This document shows positions 1 to 14,900 of a DNA stretch of 64,000 nt, one piece after another. The notes beneath the pieces were generated by a model, which was not told the DNA's origin, did not search any database, and worked only from the letters and a program-made list of their open reading frames with translations. The first letter of the stretch is position 1; every line of letters begins with the position of its first letter. Made by a program: the position numbers and the translations under genes. The stretch is from Chondrosia reniformis (Eukaryota; Porifera; Demospongiae; Chondrillida; Chondrillidae): contig OX359197.1 in the NCBI GenBank assembly GCA_947172415.1, forward strand, positions 3,720,001 through 3,784,000, written 5' to 3'.

Positions 1-282
1 GTACACAAGGGACATAACATGCGTATATAAAGGCCTTGGCCTTTTTTGTCCTATCCTAGGGGTCACTTGGATCTCTTTAAATTTGTAACTTGCACTGCAT
101 GTGTAGCTAGTACTTGATTGTAATTTTAATATTGTACAGTCACTTGGCCCTCTTAAATTTGTAACTTGTACTGTGTAATATTGCCAGTAACTTTCACTAT
201 ATATATATATAAACAAGACTATAAACAGGAAGCCATACGTTAACATGATTCTGAAAACAATATAGGGACGCCTGCATCGCCC
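1..282. other. Non-satellite left edge with a 77-bp imperfect direct duplication
   Basis: AT-rich sequence without a recognisable gene. A stretch starting TCACTTGG and containing TTAAATTTGTAACTTG occurs at about 63 and again at about 140, so the edge holds a two-copy imperfect repeat of period 77. Satellite begins near 283. Confidence 0.5.
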
Positions 283-3200
283 CAACTAGTACATACACCT
301 AGTACATACAACTAGACCATACAACTAGTTACTAGTACATACAACTACTTCATACAACTAGTACATAGAACTAGTACTTACAATTAGTACATACATCTAG
401 TACATAAAACTATTACATAAAACTAGTGCTACAACTAGTATTTACAACTAGCATATACAACTAGTACATATTCTTATTACGTACACATATAACTAATACT
501 TACAAATTACTACTACTTACATCAACTTGTATCTAGTACATGCAACTAGGATCTACCTAGTACCTAGTATAACTAGAACTAGAACCCACAACTAGTATAT
601 ACAACCAGTACATATAACTAGTATATAAAAATAGTATATACACCTAGTACATGCAACTAGGACATATAGGTAATATATACACCTAGTACACACAACCAGT
701 GCATACAACTAGTGTATAGATACACCTAGAAACTGGTACATGCAACTAGTACATAGAATGAGTATACAAAACTCATACATACGACTTGTACGAACAACAA
801 GACACTAGTACATACAGCTGGTTCATAGAAGGTGAACATAAAACTACCACATAAAACTAGTAAAAACAACTAGTACAGAGTTAGTACATACAAGTTATAT
901 ATACATACAACTAGTACATACAATTGGTGCATAACTAGTACATACAACTATTACATACAACTAGTACATACAATTCGTACATACAACTACCACATGCAAA
1001 TACTACATACAACTTGTACCTACAACTATTAAATATAACTAATACTAGTCCATACAACTAATACATAGAACTAGTACATACACCTAGTACATAAAATTAG
1101 TACATACAACTAGTACACACAAGTTCTACATATAACCAGTACATATAACTAGAAACTAGTACATGCAACTATATAGTACATAAAAGGAGTACATAAAACT
1201 AATACATACAACTAGTACGAACAACAAGATATTAGTACATACATCTACTTCATGGAACGTGAACATAAAACTCCCACATAAAACTAGTATATACAACTAG
1301 TGAACAACTAGTACATACAAGTTATATATACATACAACTAGTACATACAATTGTTACATAACTAGAACATGTAACTACTACATACAACTTGTACCTAAAA
1401 CAATTAAATATAACTAATACTAGTCCATACATCTAGTACATAAAACTAGTACAAAAACCTAGTACATAAAATTAGTACATACAACTAGTACACACAACTA
1501 CTATAGATAACTAGTACATACAACTAGTACATAGAACTAGTACATACCTCTAGAACATAGAACAAATACATAAAATTAGTACATGCAACTGGTGCGTACA
1601 TACAACTAGTACATACAACTAGTACATATATTTATTACATACAAATGTAACTAGAACATATAAAAAGTACAACAACTTGTATATAGTACATGCAACTAGG
1701 ATCTACCTAGTACCTAGCATAACTAGAACTAGAACCTACAACTAGTATATACAACTAGTACATATAACTAGTACACACACATATAACTAGTATATATAAA
1801 TAGTTCATACACCCAGTACACCCAACTAGGACATACAAGTAATATATACAACTAGTACACACAACCAGTGCAAACAAGTAGTAAATACAACTAGCAACTA
1901 GTACATGCAACTAGTACATAGAAAGAGTACATAAAACTCATACATACAACTAGTAGAAACAACAAGAGACTAGTACATACAACTAGTTTATAGAACGTCA
2001 AAATAAAACTACCACATAAAACTAGTATATACAACTAGTACACAGCTAGTACAGACAAGTAATATATACATACAACTAGTACATACAACTAGTACATATA
2101 ACTATTACATTAAACTATTACATATAACCATTACATACAACTTGTACCTACAACTAGTAAATATAACTTGTACTAGTACATATATACAACTAGTAAAATC
2201 AACTAGTACATACAATTAGTACATACAAATAGTACAAACAGCTAGTACATTAAACTTGTACCCACCTAGTAACCACTATACCTAGTACTAGAACCTATAA
2301 CTATTACATACACCTAGTACATAAAACTAGTACATATACTTATTATATACACATATAACTAGTACACACAACTACTACATAGAACTAGTCCATACACATA
2401 TAACTAGAACATATAAATAGTACATATAACTAGTACTTTCAACTAGAACATAAAACTAGCACAAACAACTAGTATTTATAACTAGTAACTAGCAAAATCA
2501 ATTAGTACATAACTAGTACATACAACTAGTACATACATCGAGCACATAAAATTAGTACATACAAATATTACATTCAACTAGAAAATTCAACTAGTACCTA
2601 CAACTAGTACGTACAATTATTACCTACAAATAATAAATAAAACCAGTACTAGTACATATAACTAGTACATACAACTAGTATATACAATTTGCTATGAGTA
2701 CATACAACCAGTACATACAAATAGCTACGAGTACATACAACTTGTACCTTAAACTAGTATATATATACCACTACGTCATAAAACTAGCACATAGAACGAT
2801 TACTTACAACTAGTAAATACATCTACTACATACAACTAGTACATAAAACTAGTCCTACAAATAGTACATACAACTAGTACACAAACGTAGTCCATATAAC
2901 TAGAATATACAACTAGTACATACAACTAACACATACAGGTAGTACCTACAACTAGTTAATATTACCAGTACTAATACCTACAACTATTGCCTCCAACACA
3001 AGTATACACAACTAGTACATATAACTAGTATATACATATAGAACATACAACTAGAACTTTCAACTAGTAACTAGTTCATACAACTAGTACATACAAGTAG
3101 TACCTACAACTAGTTAATATTACCAGTAATAGTACCTACAACAATTTCATACAACTATTTCATACAATTAGTTCATACAACTAGTTCAAAAATAGTACAT

Positions 3201-4735
3201 ACAACCAGTTAATACAACTAGCACAATCAACTACTACTTAAAGAGTACATACAACTAGTCCATTCAACTAGTACATGTTACTAGTTCATACAACTAGTAA
3301 ATATAACTACTACAAACAACTAGTACCTTCAAGTTGTACATAAAACTAGCAAGGAGAATATACAACGAGTACATACAACTAGTATAAACAAGTACTTCAT
3401 TCAACTAGTACATATAACTATAACTTACAAATAGTACATAAAACTAGAACTACCACTAGTACCTACAACTAGTATACACAACTAGTACATATTACTGGTA
3501 CATACAACTAGCACATACAACCAGAACAAACAACTAGGACATACAATTAGTAAATAGTGCATACAACTAGTACATATAACTAATGCATACAAGTAGTACC
3601 TAAAACGAGTTAATAAAACCAATAAAAGTACCTACAACTAGTTAATACAACTAGTTCATACGATCTTGGCGATAGTACATCCTTCAAACAACTTGTACAT
3701 AAATAGTGCATACAACTAGTTAATACAACTAGCACAAACAACTATATACAACAAAACTAGTATATACAACTAGTACATACAACTAGAACATACAATTAGT
3801 ACATAAAACTATTACATTAAATCTCTACATACAACTTGTACCTACAACTAGTAAATCAACCTAGTACTAGGACACACAACTATTCCATACAACTAGTACA
3901 TGAAACTAGTTCATACAAGTAGTAAATATAACTACTACATACAACTAGCACATTCAAGTAGTCCATAAAACTAGTTCAAATAACTTGTACGTACATTTAG
4001 TATCTTCAAGGAGTAAATATAACTAGTACCAGTACATACAACTAGTAAATTACATACAATCAGTTCATACAACTAGTACAGACAACTGAAACTTACAACT
4101 AGTAAATATAACTAGTACATGCAAATAATACATACAAATAGAACATACAACTAGTACATATAACTAGTATTTCAACTAGTACATAGAAGTAGTACAAAAC
4201 TAGTATATATATATAGCTAGTATATAAACCTGTACATATAACTAGTACATATAACTAATATATATAACTAGTACATACAAGTAGTACCTACAACTCCTTA
4301 ATATTACCAGTAGTAGTACCTACAACTCTTTAATATTACCAGTAATAGTACCTCCAACTAGTTCATAAAACTAGTTCATACAACTAGTCAATAAAAAGTG
4401 CATAAACAACTACGACATATTTGGTACTTACAACTAGTACATACAACTAGTACATACAATCAGTACAAACAACTATTACATAAACTTATACAAACAACTT
4501 GTACCTACAACTGGTAAATAAACCTAGTATATACTAGTACATACAACTAGTCCATACACCTATATAGTAAAAATAACTAGTTCATATAACTAGTAAATAT
4601 AACTAGAACATACAACTAGTATATTCAGATAGTCCATAAAACTAGTTTATAAAACTTTTATTTGCAACTAGTACATACAACTAGTACACACAACTATTAC
4701 ATACAATTTGTACATATAATTAGTACCTACAACTA
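283..4735 (+). repeat. 13-bp satellite, ACTAGTACATACA orientation
   Basis: Continuous divergent tandem repeat with consensus ACTAGTACATACA (13 bp); single-base variants and 1-3 bp indels occur in most units. The unit contains the palindromes ACTAGT and GTAC, so adjacent units on one strand can pair imperfectly. Longer strings of variant units recur, indicating higher-order duplication. Open reading frames here are repeat translations without start context or conservation and are not genes. Confidence 0.95.
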
Positions 4736-4836
4736 GTTATATTTACTAGTTGTTTTTATTAGTTTTTTAGAAGTTGTATGTATTTGTTGTATGTACTTGT
4801 TGTATGTACTAGCTGTATGTACTAGCTGTATGTATT
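4736..4836 (-). repeat. Short inverted block of the satellite
   Basis: Within the plus-oriented array about 100 bp switch to the reverse complement (TTGTATGTACTAG orientation) and then switch back. The left switch falls at an ACTAGT palindrome. The same block, reverse-complemented with its flanks, is present at 16796-16899, so it predates the large inverted duplication. Confidence 0.85.
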
Positions 4837-5474
4837 AGTCCATATAACTAGTACATACAACTAGTACACACAACTAGTACATAAAACTAGTACCTATGAC
4901 TAGTGCATACAATTAGTACAAACAAATAATACTTACAACTATTACATACAACAAGTACATAGAGTGAGTACATACAACTACTTATGAGTACATACATTTA
5001 GTACATACAATTTGTACCAACAACTAGTAACGAGTACATAAAAACTATTACATACAACTAATACATACAACTACTACCTACAACTGGAACATAAATCTAG
5101 TACTTACAACTAGTACATACATATAGTACCTACAAATATTAAATATACATGGTACAAGTACATACAACTGGTACATACAATTGGCACATACAGCTAGTAA
5201 CGAGTACATATAACTAGTAAATACATCTAGTATATAAAACTAGTACATTCAACTATTAATTACAAGTAATACATACAACTAATAACTAAACCTAGTAAAT
5301 ATAACAAGTATTAGTACATACAACAAATACATAAAACAAGTACACACAACTAGTAGATAGAACTAGTACATACAACTAATACATTCACTTAGTACATACA
5401 ACTACTACATACAACTACTACCTACAACTGGAACATAAATCTAGTACTTACAACTAGTACATACATATAGTACC
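4837..5474 (+). repeat. 13-bp satellite, plus orientation
   Basis: Same ACTAGTACATACA repeat. The block containing CTACTACCTACAACTGG is present twice here (about 5080 and 5400), an internal higher-order duplication of roughly 320 bp. Confidence 0.93.
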
Positions 5475-5815
5475 AAACTACATCTACCACATCCTAGGAC
5501 TAAATTTTATCACGCAAGTTTTGAGTTTTAAGGTGCCAAGATGTTTAATAATCTACCCACGACTATCCGAGAGTTACAGGAGAGGAAGCTATTCAGGGAT
5601 GCCGTGCTCAGACATAGAAGAGATTCTGACTTGTAGAATTAGCTACTGTACTATTCATCGAATGGATCACTATTTTCATTACTTTTGATATTGTTGTTGT
5701 TAACTGTTCAGTACAAAACTTTTTGTTTCTGTTTTTTTCCAGGACCAGTATGAAAATCTACTGTGTACTGTAGATACAGCATTCCTGTTGTAAAATAAAA
5801 TTCTATCTATATGTA
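5475..5815 (+). mobile_element. LINE 3'-end remnant (5'-truncated)
   Basis: A non-satellite insert. Plus-strand translation from about 5501 to the TAG at 5631-5636 reads as the typical C-terminus of a non-LTR retrotransposon polyprotein, including NNLPTTIRELQERKLF and ending RRDSDL, with one in-frame TAA upstream. It is followed by a 3' UTR with AATAAAATTCTATCTATATG at its end, a tail style common in CR1/L2-type LINEs. Only the last few dozen codons remain, so this is a 5'-truncated dead copy. Family assignment beyond 'APE-type LINE tail' is not supported. The insert is missing from the inverted copy of this satellite segment near 16.25 kb, as part of a difference of roughly 520 bp. Confidence 0.6.
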
Positions 5816-5939
5816 TAACTAGTACATTCACCTAGTACATACAACTAGTCCATTAACTAGTATATACATATACTTAATTCATACAACAAGTACATATAAC
5901 TAGAAAATATATCTATTATATACAACTAGTAACTAGTAC
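5816..5939 (+). repeat. 13-bp satellite between two insertions
   Basis: Plus-oriented satellite units separating the LINE remnant from the Penelope-like fragment. The last 17 bases (5923-5939) recur at 6216-6232 and look like a target-site duplication. Confidence 0.85.
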
Positions 5940-6215
5940 TAGTAACTACAACTAGTTTTTTTCACTACCTATTTTTCTCATTACCTATTTTTAGAACTAT
6001 TACATCATCATTGACAACATCACATTACGTCACGATTTCTTACCTCACCAACCAGTGTGTTTACATCTAAGGTGTAACTTATTTGTGTCATTCAGCTGAT
6101 GAAGGTCTACGGACCGAAATGTCCTGAATTAATTCATTAATTGTTTCGTGCTGCTACGGGAAGCTCATCAACTAATTAACCATATAAACAACGTAGCAAT
6201 GAACCTATATTCTCT
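5940..6215 (+). mobile_element. Penelope-like terminal-repeat fragment with hammerhead motif
   Basis: About 276 bp of non-satellite sequence flanked by a 17-bp duplication (5923-5939 and 6216-6232). It contains a minimal hammerhead at 6090-6129. Minimal hammerheads of this type, with almost no stem III, are known from the terminal repeats of metazoan Penelope-like elements (Cervera and De la Pena). No coding sequence is retained. The inverted copy of this satellite near 16.15 kb has the uninterrupted pre-insertion site, showing that the insertion came after the satellite inversion-duplication or was lost from the other arm. Confidence 0.6.
6090..6129 (+). ncRNA. Minimal hammerhead-ribozyme motif
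   Basis: Core CTGATGA (6096-6102), one extra A, stem II GGTC/GACC closed by a TACG tetraloop, GAAA (6116-6119), minimal TGTC ending in the expected C17, and a 6-bp stem I formed by ATTCAG (6090-6095) and CTGAAT (6124-6129). The very short stem III would require dimeric folding, as proposed for animal Penelope-like hammerheads. Activity is not known. Confidence 0.65.
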
Positions 6216-9200
6216 CAACTAGTAACTAGTACATACAACTGGTACATAAAACTTGAACCAATTACTAGTAAATATAACTAGTATTAGTACATACAACTAG
6301 TACATACAACAAGTAGATACAACTAGTTTGTACAATCAGTAACTACATAAAACTAGAACCTACAACAAGGAAATGTAACTAATACCTACAACTAGCAAAC
6401 ATAACTAGTACTAGTATATAAATCTAGTACACACAACTAGTACATACAACTACTGCATGCAACTAGTACATACAAGTAGTACATAAAACTAATACATACA
6501 ACTAGTGTGTACAATTAGCACCTGCAACTAGTAGATACAACTAGTACATACAACTTAAAACTATAGCTAGTACTAGTACATACAATTAGTACAAACAACT
6601 AGGATATACATACAACACGTACATACAACTAGTACATACAACTAGAACTACAAATATTATATAGAACTAGTTAATAGAATGAGAACATAAAACTAGTACA
6701 TTCAACTAGTAACCAGTACATACAACTAATATATACGATTAGTGCATAAACTAGTAAATATAACTTGTTCTTGTACATACAACTAGGGCATAAAACTAGT
6801 ACATGCAAATAGAAAGGAGAAGTTACAGTACATACAATTAACACATAGAATTAGTACATGGAATGAGTACTTAAAACTAGTACTTACAACTAATACATAA
6901 AACTAGTACAAATAACTAGTGCATGCAACCAGTACACACAACTAGTACATACAACTAATACATACAACTAGTACATACAACTGGAACATAAATCTAGTAC
7001 ATACAACTAGTACATACATAGAGTACCTACAAATATTAAATATACCTAGTACCAGTACATACAGATACTACAAAAAACTAGTATCTATGACTAGTAAATA
7101 AAACTAGTATTAGTCCATACAACTAAAACGTACAACTGTCACATTCAGCTAGTAATGTGTACATATACCTAGTAAATACATCTAGTATATGCAACTAGTA
7201 CATACAACTATTAATTACAAGTAATACATACACCTACTACATAAAACTAGTACATACACATATAACTAGTACATATAAATAGTACTTACAACTACTAAAT
7301 ACAACTACTACATACAAGTGGTACATAACTAGTACATACAACTAGTACATATAATTAGTACATACAAATAGTACAAACAGATAGGACATACAACTTGTAC
7401 TTACCTAGTACCCATTATAACTAGTACTATAAAGAACCTTTAACTATTACATACAGCCAGAACATATATACAACTAGTGCATACAAGTAGTACTTACAAC
7501 TCGTACATATAACTAATGCATACAACTAGTACATACACATAGTAAGTACATGTAGTACGTACAACTACTACACACAACTACTACATAAAACTAGTACACA
7601 CAACTACTACATATAACTAGTACATACACATATACCCAGTACATATAAATAGTACATACAACTACTACACACAACTAGTACATATATATAGTACACACAA
7701 TTACTACATTAAACTAGTGAATTCACAGAACACTAGCACATATAAATAGTATATACAACTAGAACATAAACTAGAACCTACAAGTGGTACATAAAACTAG
7801 TACATACAACTAGAAGCCACTTAGTACGTAGTAGAACTGGTACCAGAACCTACAACTAGTATCTACACCTAGTCATACAACTAGTATCGAGTACAAACAA
7901 CTAGTACAAACAACTAGTACATACAAATAGTCCATACAACTAGTACATACAACTACTACATACAATTAGTACATACAACTAATACCTACTTAGTACCTTG
8001 TATAACTAGTACTAGAGCATATAACTAGTACTTACTATTAGTACATACAGTTAATACATATAAATAGTGCATACAACAAGTACAAACAACAATAACACAC
8101 AATTAATACATACAAATAGTATATACAACTTGTGTCTAGTACATTCAACTAAAATCTTCCTAGTACCTAGTATAACTAATACTAGAACCTATAACTTGTA
8201 CATACAACTAGTACATATAACTACTTTATACAACTAGAATATACATGTAGTACACACAACTACTACATATAACTAGCACATACACATATACCTAGTACAT
8301 TTAAATAGTGCATACAACGAGTACATACAACTAGTACATAAAACTTGAATATACAATTAGTATATAGAACTAGTTCAAACGATTAGTACATACAACTAGT
8401 ACCTACCTAATACTTTGTTATAACTTGTACTTGAACATACAACTAGTACACACAACCAGTAAATATAACTAGTACACACAATTACTACATTAAACTAGTA
8501 CATATAAATACTATATACAACTGCAACATAACTAGAACATACAATTAGTACATAGAACTAGTACAAACAACTAGTACATACAACTAGTATAAACAACTAG
8601 TACATATAACTAGTACATACAACTAGTACATACAACTTGTATTGAGTACATAAAACTAGTACAAACAACTAGTACATACAACTAGTGCATACAACTAGAA
8701 CCAACCTAGTACGTAGTATAAACTAGTACTAGAACTTACAACTAGTACTTACAACTAGTATATACAACTAGTCCATATAAATGGTGCATACAACTAGTAC
8801 ATACAACTAGTACATGTAACTAGTACAAACAACTAGTATATACGCCTAGTTCACACAACTACTAAAGATAACTAGTACATACACATATACATAGTACATA
8901 TAAATAGTATATACAACTAGTACATACAACTAGTACGTACACAAATTACACCTATCTTGTATGTACAACTACTACATACAACTTATATCCAGTAAATATA
9001 ACTAGGATCTACCTAGTACCTTGTATAACTACTACTAGAACTTACAACTAGAGCATAGAACTAGTACATACAACTAATACATGCAACTAGTACCTACAAC
9101 TAGAAAGTATAACTAGTACATACAGTTATTACACCCAACTAGAACATACAACTAGTACATATAACTCGTAAATACAACTAGTACATGCAACTAGTACAAA

Positions 9201-10589
9201 CAATTAGAACTTACAACTAGTACATACACCTAATACATACAATTAGTACGTACAACTAGTACATACAACTAGTTACTACAAATAGTAAATAGAGTTAGTA
9301 CATACAATAATTAGACACAACGTGGACATATAACTACTACATTCACATATAACTAGTATATATAAATAGTACATACACCCAGTACATACAACTAGGACAC
9401 ACAAGTAATATATACAACTAGTACACACAACCGGTGCATACAACTAGAAACTAGTACATGCAACTAGTACATAGAAAGAGTACATAAAACTCATGCATAC
9501 AACTAGTACGAACAATAAGACATTAGTACATACAGCTAGCTCATAGAATGTGAACATAAAACTACCACATAAAACTAGTAATTATACAACTAGTACTAAG
9601 CTAGTACATGCAAGTAATATATACATACAACTAGTACATACAATTGGTACATAACTAGTCTATGCAACTATTACAAACAATTTGTTTATACAACTACTAC
9701 ATGCAACTACTACATACAAATTGTACCGACAACTAATACTAGTACATAAAACTAGTCCATACACCTAGTCCATAAAATTTGTACATACAACTAGTACACA
9801 CAAGTAATAGATATAACTAGTACATACAACTAGTACATAGAACGAGTACATAAACCAAGTATAGACAACTAGGACATATAACTAGTACATAAACTATTAC
9901 ACACAACTACTACATACAACTTGTACCTACAATTATAAATATAACTTGTTCTAGTACATACAAATAGTAAATCAACTAGTACATACAATCAGGACATACA
10001 AATAGAACAAACAGCTAGTACATACAACTAGTACAAACAATTATAACATACAACCAGTATATATTACTAGGCTGTACAACTAGTACACACAACTAGTATC
10101 GAGTACATACAACCAGTACATACAACTAGTAGAAACAATTAGAACATACAACTAGTACATACAACTTGAACATACAACTAGTACATTCAACTAATACATA
10201 CAACTAGTCCATACAACTAGTACATACAACTAGTACCCACCTAGTACCTAGTATAACTAGTACTCGAACGTTCAATTAGTACTTACAACTAGTACATACA
10301 ACTAGTACATACAACTAGTATACACAACTAGTACATATAACTAGTAAACACAACTAGTACAAACACGTAGTACATACAACTAGTCCATACAACTAGTACA
10401 TACAACTAGTACCCACCTAGTACCTACTATAACTAATACTAGAACCTACAACTAGTACATACAGCTAGCACATTCAACTAGTACAGGCACCTAGTACATA
10501 CAACTAGTACATACAGCTAGTACACACACATATAACTAGTACATACAAATTGTAAATACAACTTGTACTTATAACTAGTACATACAACA
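6216..10589 (+). repeat. 13-bp satellite, plus orientation
   Basis: Continuous ACTAGTACATACA array. Sub-blocks with repeated CCTAGTACCTAGTATAACTA strings (about 7430, 8160, 8700, 10240) mark a higher-order arrangement in this part. No genes seen. Confidence 0.95.
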
Positions 10590-11935
10590 GGGGGGTAAAA
10601 GTGCTGTGTTCAATTTCACGTATTCGTGTTTCATAGTTTCTGCATTTCTCATTTTCATGTTTCCTGTAGCAAGAGGTGAGGGGCATACTGCTGTTTGATT
10701 TGGCAAGTGGGTTAAAGATGCGACATCAAAGTATGTTGTTTCATGTTTGCTTCCTCAGAAGCCATTTACCTTGATATCTAGGCGGGCTCCATCTTCAGTG
10801 ATAGCAGATTTGGGTCCAATTTGCTCTCCTGATAGAGGTTGTAACATAGGCTCAATTCCTACACATGAGCAAACCTCAGTTATCAGATTTGCAGTCAGGT
10901 CTCTAATTTCGTTGTGGTGTATGGTAGGCAGGCCTCCTCAGGGGCAGCTCATGGCGTGATCTATGGTGAACTTCTTTCTACATGTGCAGTAAGATGGCAA
11001 TCTGGATGGCTGCCAGCCATATCGTAGACATAGGGCATCTCTAAAGGTTCCCTTACTTAGAGCAAAGCCATGTTCAAGGATTGGGAGGGTGTTTAGCCAG
11101 TTTGAGGCGCCCTTTTCTTTCAGAATATCAACTGAACGCTTCTGCTTTTCAGGTAGTGATTTGTGTATCTCTGATACTATTTGGGACTGTTTCTCATGTT
11201 TCGCACTAAGAGCTTCTCTTTTAGCAACCCCTTTGTCTCTGTTGGATGTCTGCTGTGTATTGTTATTGTTGATAGAAAATTTGATTGGACAGGTGGCAAT
11301 GTTGCTTGTGCAGGTTTGAAACTGTTGCTTTGCTAAGTCAGCTGGGATTGTGACACCTGGTCCACCAAAGCGGGTTGGCAGGGCTAAGAGCTTTCCCTCT
11401 GTGTCCGTAAAACTGCTCCTGTAGGTTATGGCTGGTAGAAATTTGCATCTTAGGCATTCTTCTGAGTAGATAGGTCCATTAACTTAGAGTTCCATGGGTG
11501 AAAGCAGAGTATGCAGCTTGTGGTTCAGTTCTTGCTATTTCCGTTAGCTATAAAACTCTTCGATCCATTCATGAACTTTCTGTTGTACAAATTTTTCTTT
11601 GAACGAGTTTGTTCCAATTGCAGCACCAAGATTTCTTCTCCCTTCAGTCGTTATCTGAACATTTGTCTCAAGAAAGGTCATTTTGGCTAGTTGTAAATGT
11701 TCTTCCTTAACAATTAGCCAAGTTTTGTTCGGATTAGGGAAGTAGCCGTATCTGGGTCCAATTCTCAGTAGTTCATTCCATCAGGTTTTCAGGTTTTGTA
11801 ACTGACCACTGGCAGTTGCATTGTCAGTGTACCACACTTGTTTTGTCTTTTCTGAGGTCACCTTCAGCTGTTTAATGAGTGGTATTGTGGCCACAGCATA
11901 GATGGCCATACAATTAGAACATGCAAGTATAACAT
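10590..11935 (-). pseudogene. Retrotransposon RT-thumb plus C-terminal endonuclease remnant
   Basis: A non-satellite island whose minus strand, read across several stops and frameshifts, resembles a cnidarian/sponge-type retroelement protein. From high to low coordinates: WYTDNATASGQ (a degenerate Y-x-D-D polymerase motif), GPRYGYFPNPNKTWL, LGAAIGTNSFKEKF, then in another frame LRYGWQPSRLPSYCTC and a Cys/His region, NEIRDLTANLITEVC and DGARLDIKVNGF, the last matching the PD-(D/E)xK-like endonuclease seen in such proteins, and finally CYRKHENEKCRNYETRIREI just before the satellite resumes. In-frame stops include those after NLKT and in the VNGF-stop-GSKHET segment. It is truncated at both ends by satellite. 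Family recognition is from memory of repeated coral/hydra proteins. Confidence 0.6.
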
Positions 11936-14900
11936 CTACCAGGTACATAAACATATGAATAGTACATATAAATAGTATATACAACTAGTCCATACAACTA
12001 GTACGCATAAAAAGTACATTCAACTAGTGCAATTACACACAACTGGTACATACAACTAGTACATATAACTAGTACGTACAACTAGTACATACAACTAGTA
12101 TATACACATATACCTAGAAATTATAAATAGTACAAACAACAAGTACATAAAGCTAGTGCATACTACAGTACATATAACCAGTACACACACATATAACTAG
12201 TATATACAAATAGTAAATACAACTAACACATACAAATAGTAAATACAACTAGTACATATAACTAGTACATCCAACTAGTACATACACCTAGTACATACAA
12301 ATATAACAAGTACATAAAAGTAGTACATACAACTAGTACATAACACTAGTACGCATAAATAGTACATATAACTAGTACATACAACTAGTACATATAACTA
12401 GTACATACAACTAGTACATACAATTAGTACATAAACTTAGTTCACACAAACAAACAAGTAGTACATAGAACGAGTCCTTCCTAGTAAAAAGAATAACTTG
12501 TATTAGAACCTACAACTAGTTCAAAAAACTAGTACATACAACTAGTACATACAATTAGTCACTAGTACATACAACTAGTGCCTACAACTAGTACATATAA
12601 CTACTACATTCGGCTAGTACATACAAATAGTATCGAGTACATACAACTAATACATACAACTAATTCATTCAATAAGTACACACAAAAAGTACATACGACA
12701 ATTTCATAGAACTATTACAAATAACTATTACATACAGCTAGTACATATAACTAGTGCATACACATAGTACGTAGGACATATCAAGAGTACATGCAACTAG
12801 TATATACAGCTAGTACATTCAACTAGTGTATACAACTACTACATAAACAGGAAACTAGTACATCCAACTAGTACATAGCTAATACATAAAACTAGTATCT
12901 ACATACAACTAGTACATACAGCTAGTGCATACTACTAGTACATATAACTAGTACACACACATATAACTACTACATACAAATAGTAAATACAACTAGTACA
13001 AACGACCAGTACGTACAACTAGTACATCCAACTAGTACATACAACTAGTACATAGCTAGTACATACAACCAGTATATACGTACAACTAGTACACAGAACT
13101 TGTACATGCAATTAGCACATACAACTACTACATACAGCTACTACATACAACTAGTACATACAACTAGTACCTGCAACTAGTATATATAACTAGTACACAG
13201 AACTACTACATATAGCAAGTAAATACACAAATAACTAGTACATAAATATAGTACATACACCTAGTACATAAAACTAGTACATACACATATACCTAGATAA
13301 TGAAAATAGCACATAGAACTAATATCTAGTACATACAACTAGAACATATAACTAGTACATAGCTAGTACATACAACTAGTATATACATACAACTAGTACA
13401 GAGAACTTGTACATACAATTAGCACATACAACTACTACATACAGCTACTACATACAACTGGTCCCTACAATTAGTAAATATAGCTAGTTCTAGTACATAC
13501 AACTAGTACATACAACTATACTTGATATAACTAGTACACACAGCTGCTACTTATAACAAATACATTAAAATATAACTAGTATACATGAATAGTACATACA
13601 CGTGGTACATACAATTAGTACATAAAACTAGTACATACAACAAGTATATATATATATATATATAAAATTAGTACATTTAACTAATACATACAACTGGTAT
13701 ATACATACAACTAGTACATACAACTAGTACTTTAAATTAATAGATACAACTAGTTCATACAACTAGTAACTAGTACATATATATATAACTAGTACATGTG
13801 ACTAGTACATTCAACTAATACATACAACTAGGTCATAAAACTAGTATGTAAATAGTAAAAGTGCATACATCTTGAACATACAACTGGATCATATCTAGTT
13901 TATAAAACTAGTACATACAACTAGTACATACAATTAGAACATACAACCAGCACATACAGCTAGTACATACAAGTAGTACATATACCTAGTACATACACAT
14001 ATAAATAGTACATATAAATAGTACGTACAACTAGTATATATATAACTAGTACAAATAACTAGTTCAAACACCAAGTACATACAAATGTAACGAGTACATA
14101 TAAGTAGTACATACAACTAGTACATACAACAATTACACACAACTGGTACATACAACTAGTACATATAACTAGTACATATAACTAGTACATACAACTAGTG
14201 TCTAGTACTTAAAACTAGTACCTCCTTAGTACCTATTGTAAGTAGGACTAGAACCTACCACTAGTATATACAATTAGTACATACAACTAGTACAAACAAC
14301 TAGTGCATCTAACTAGTACACACAACTACTACATTATGACTAGTACATACACATATAACAAGTACATAAATATAGTACATACAATTGGTACATAAAACTA
14401 GTTCACACAAACAAACAAGTAGTTTACAGAAGTAGTTCCTTCCTAGTACCTAGTATAACTTGTACTAGAACCTACAACTACTTCAAACATCTAGTACATA
14501 CAACTAGTACATTCAATTAGGCAATAGTACATAGAACTAGTACATACAACTAGTACATACAAATAGTACATACAACTAGTACATATAACTAGTACATACA
14601 ACAATTACACACTACAAATACATTCAACTAGTATATATAACTACTACATTCGACTAATACATACAAATAGTATTGAGTACATACAACTAGTACATACAAC
14701 TGGTACACACAAATAGTACATTCAACTAGTAAATATAACTAGAACATACCACTAGAACATAAAACTAGTACATATCAATGGTACAAATAACTAGTACATA
14801 TAAATAGTACATACAACTAGTTCATAAAACTAGTTCATACAACTAGTACATGCAAAAAATATCTAGTACATACAACTAGAACCTACCTAGTACCTAGTAT

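Noticed and set aside
11089..11319. Plus-strand ORFs at 10747-10959 and 11089-11319
   Set aside because: The minus strand of the same stretch reads as a retroelement protein; the plus ORFs are shadows.
13934..14116. Minus-strand ORF of 60 codons (and similar ones in arrays)
   Set aside because: Pure translation of the 13-bp satellite (Tyr-Val-Leu-Val-Ile-Cys style); no composition or context of a gene.
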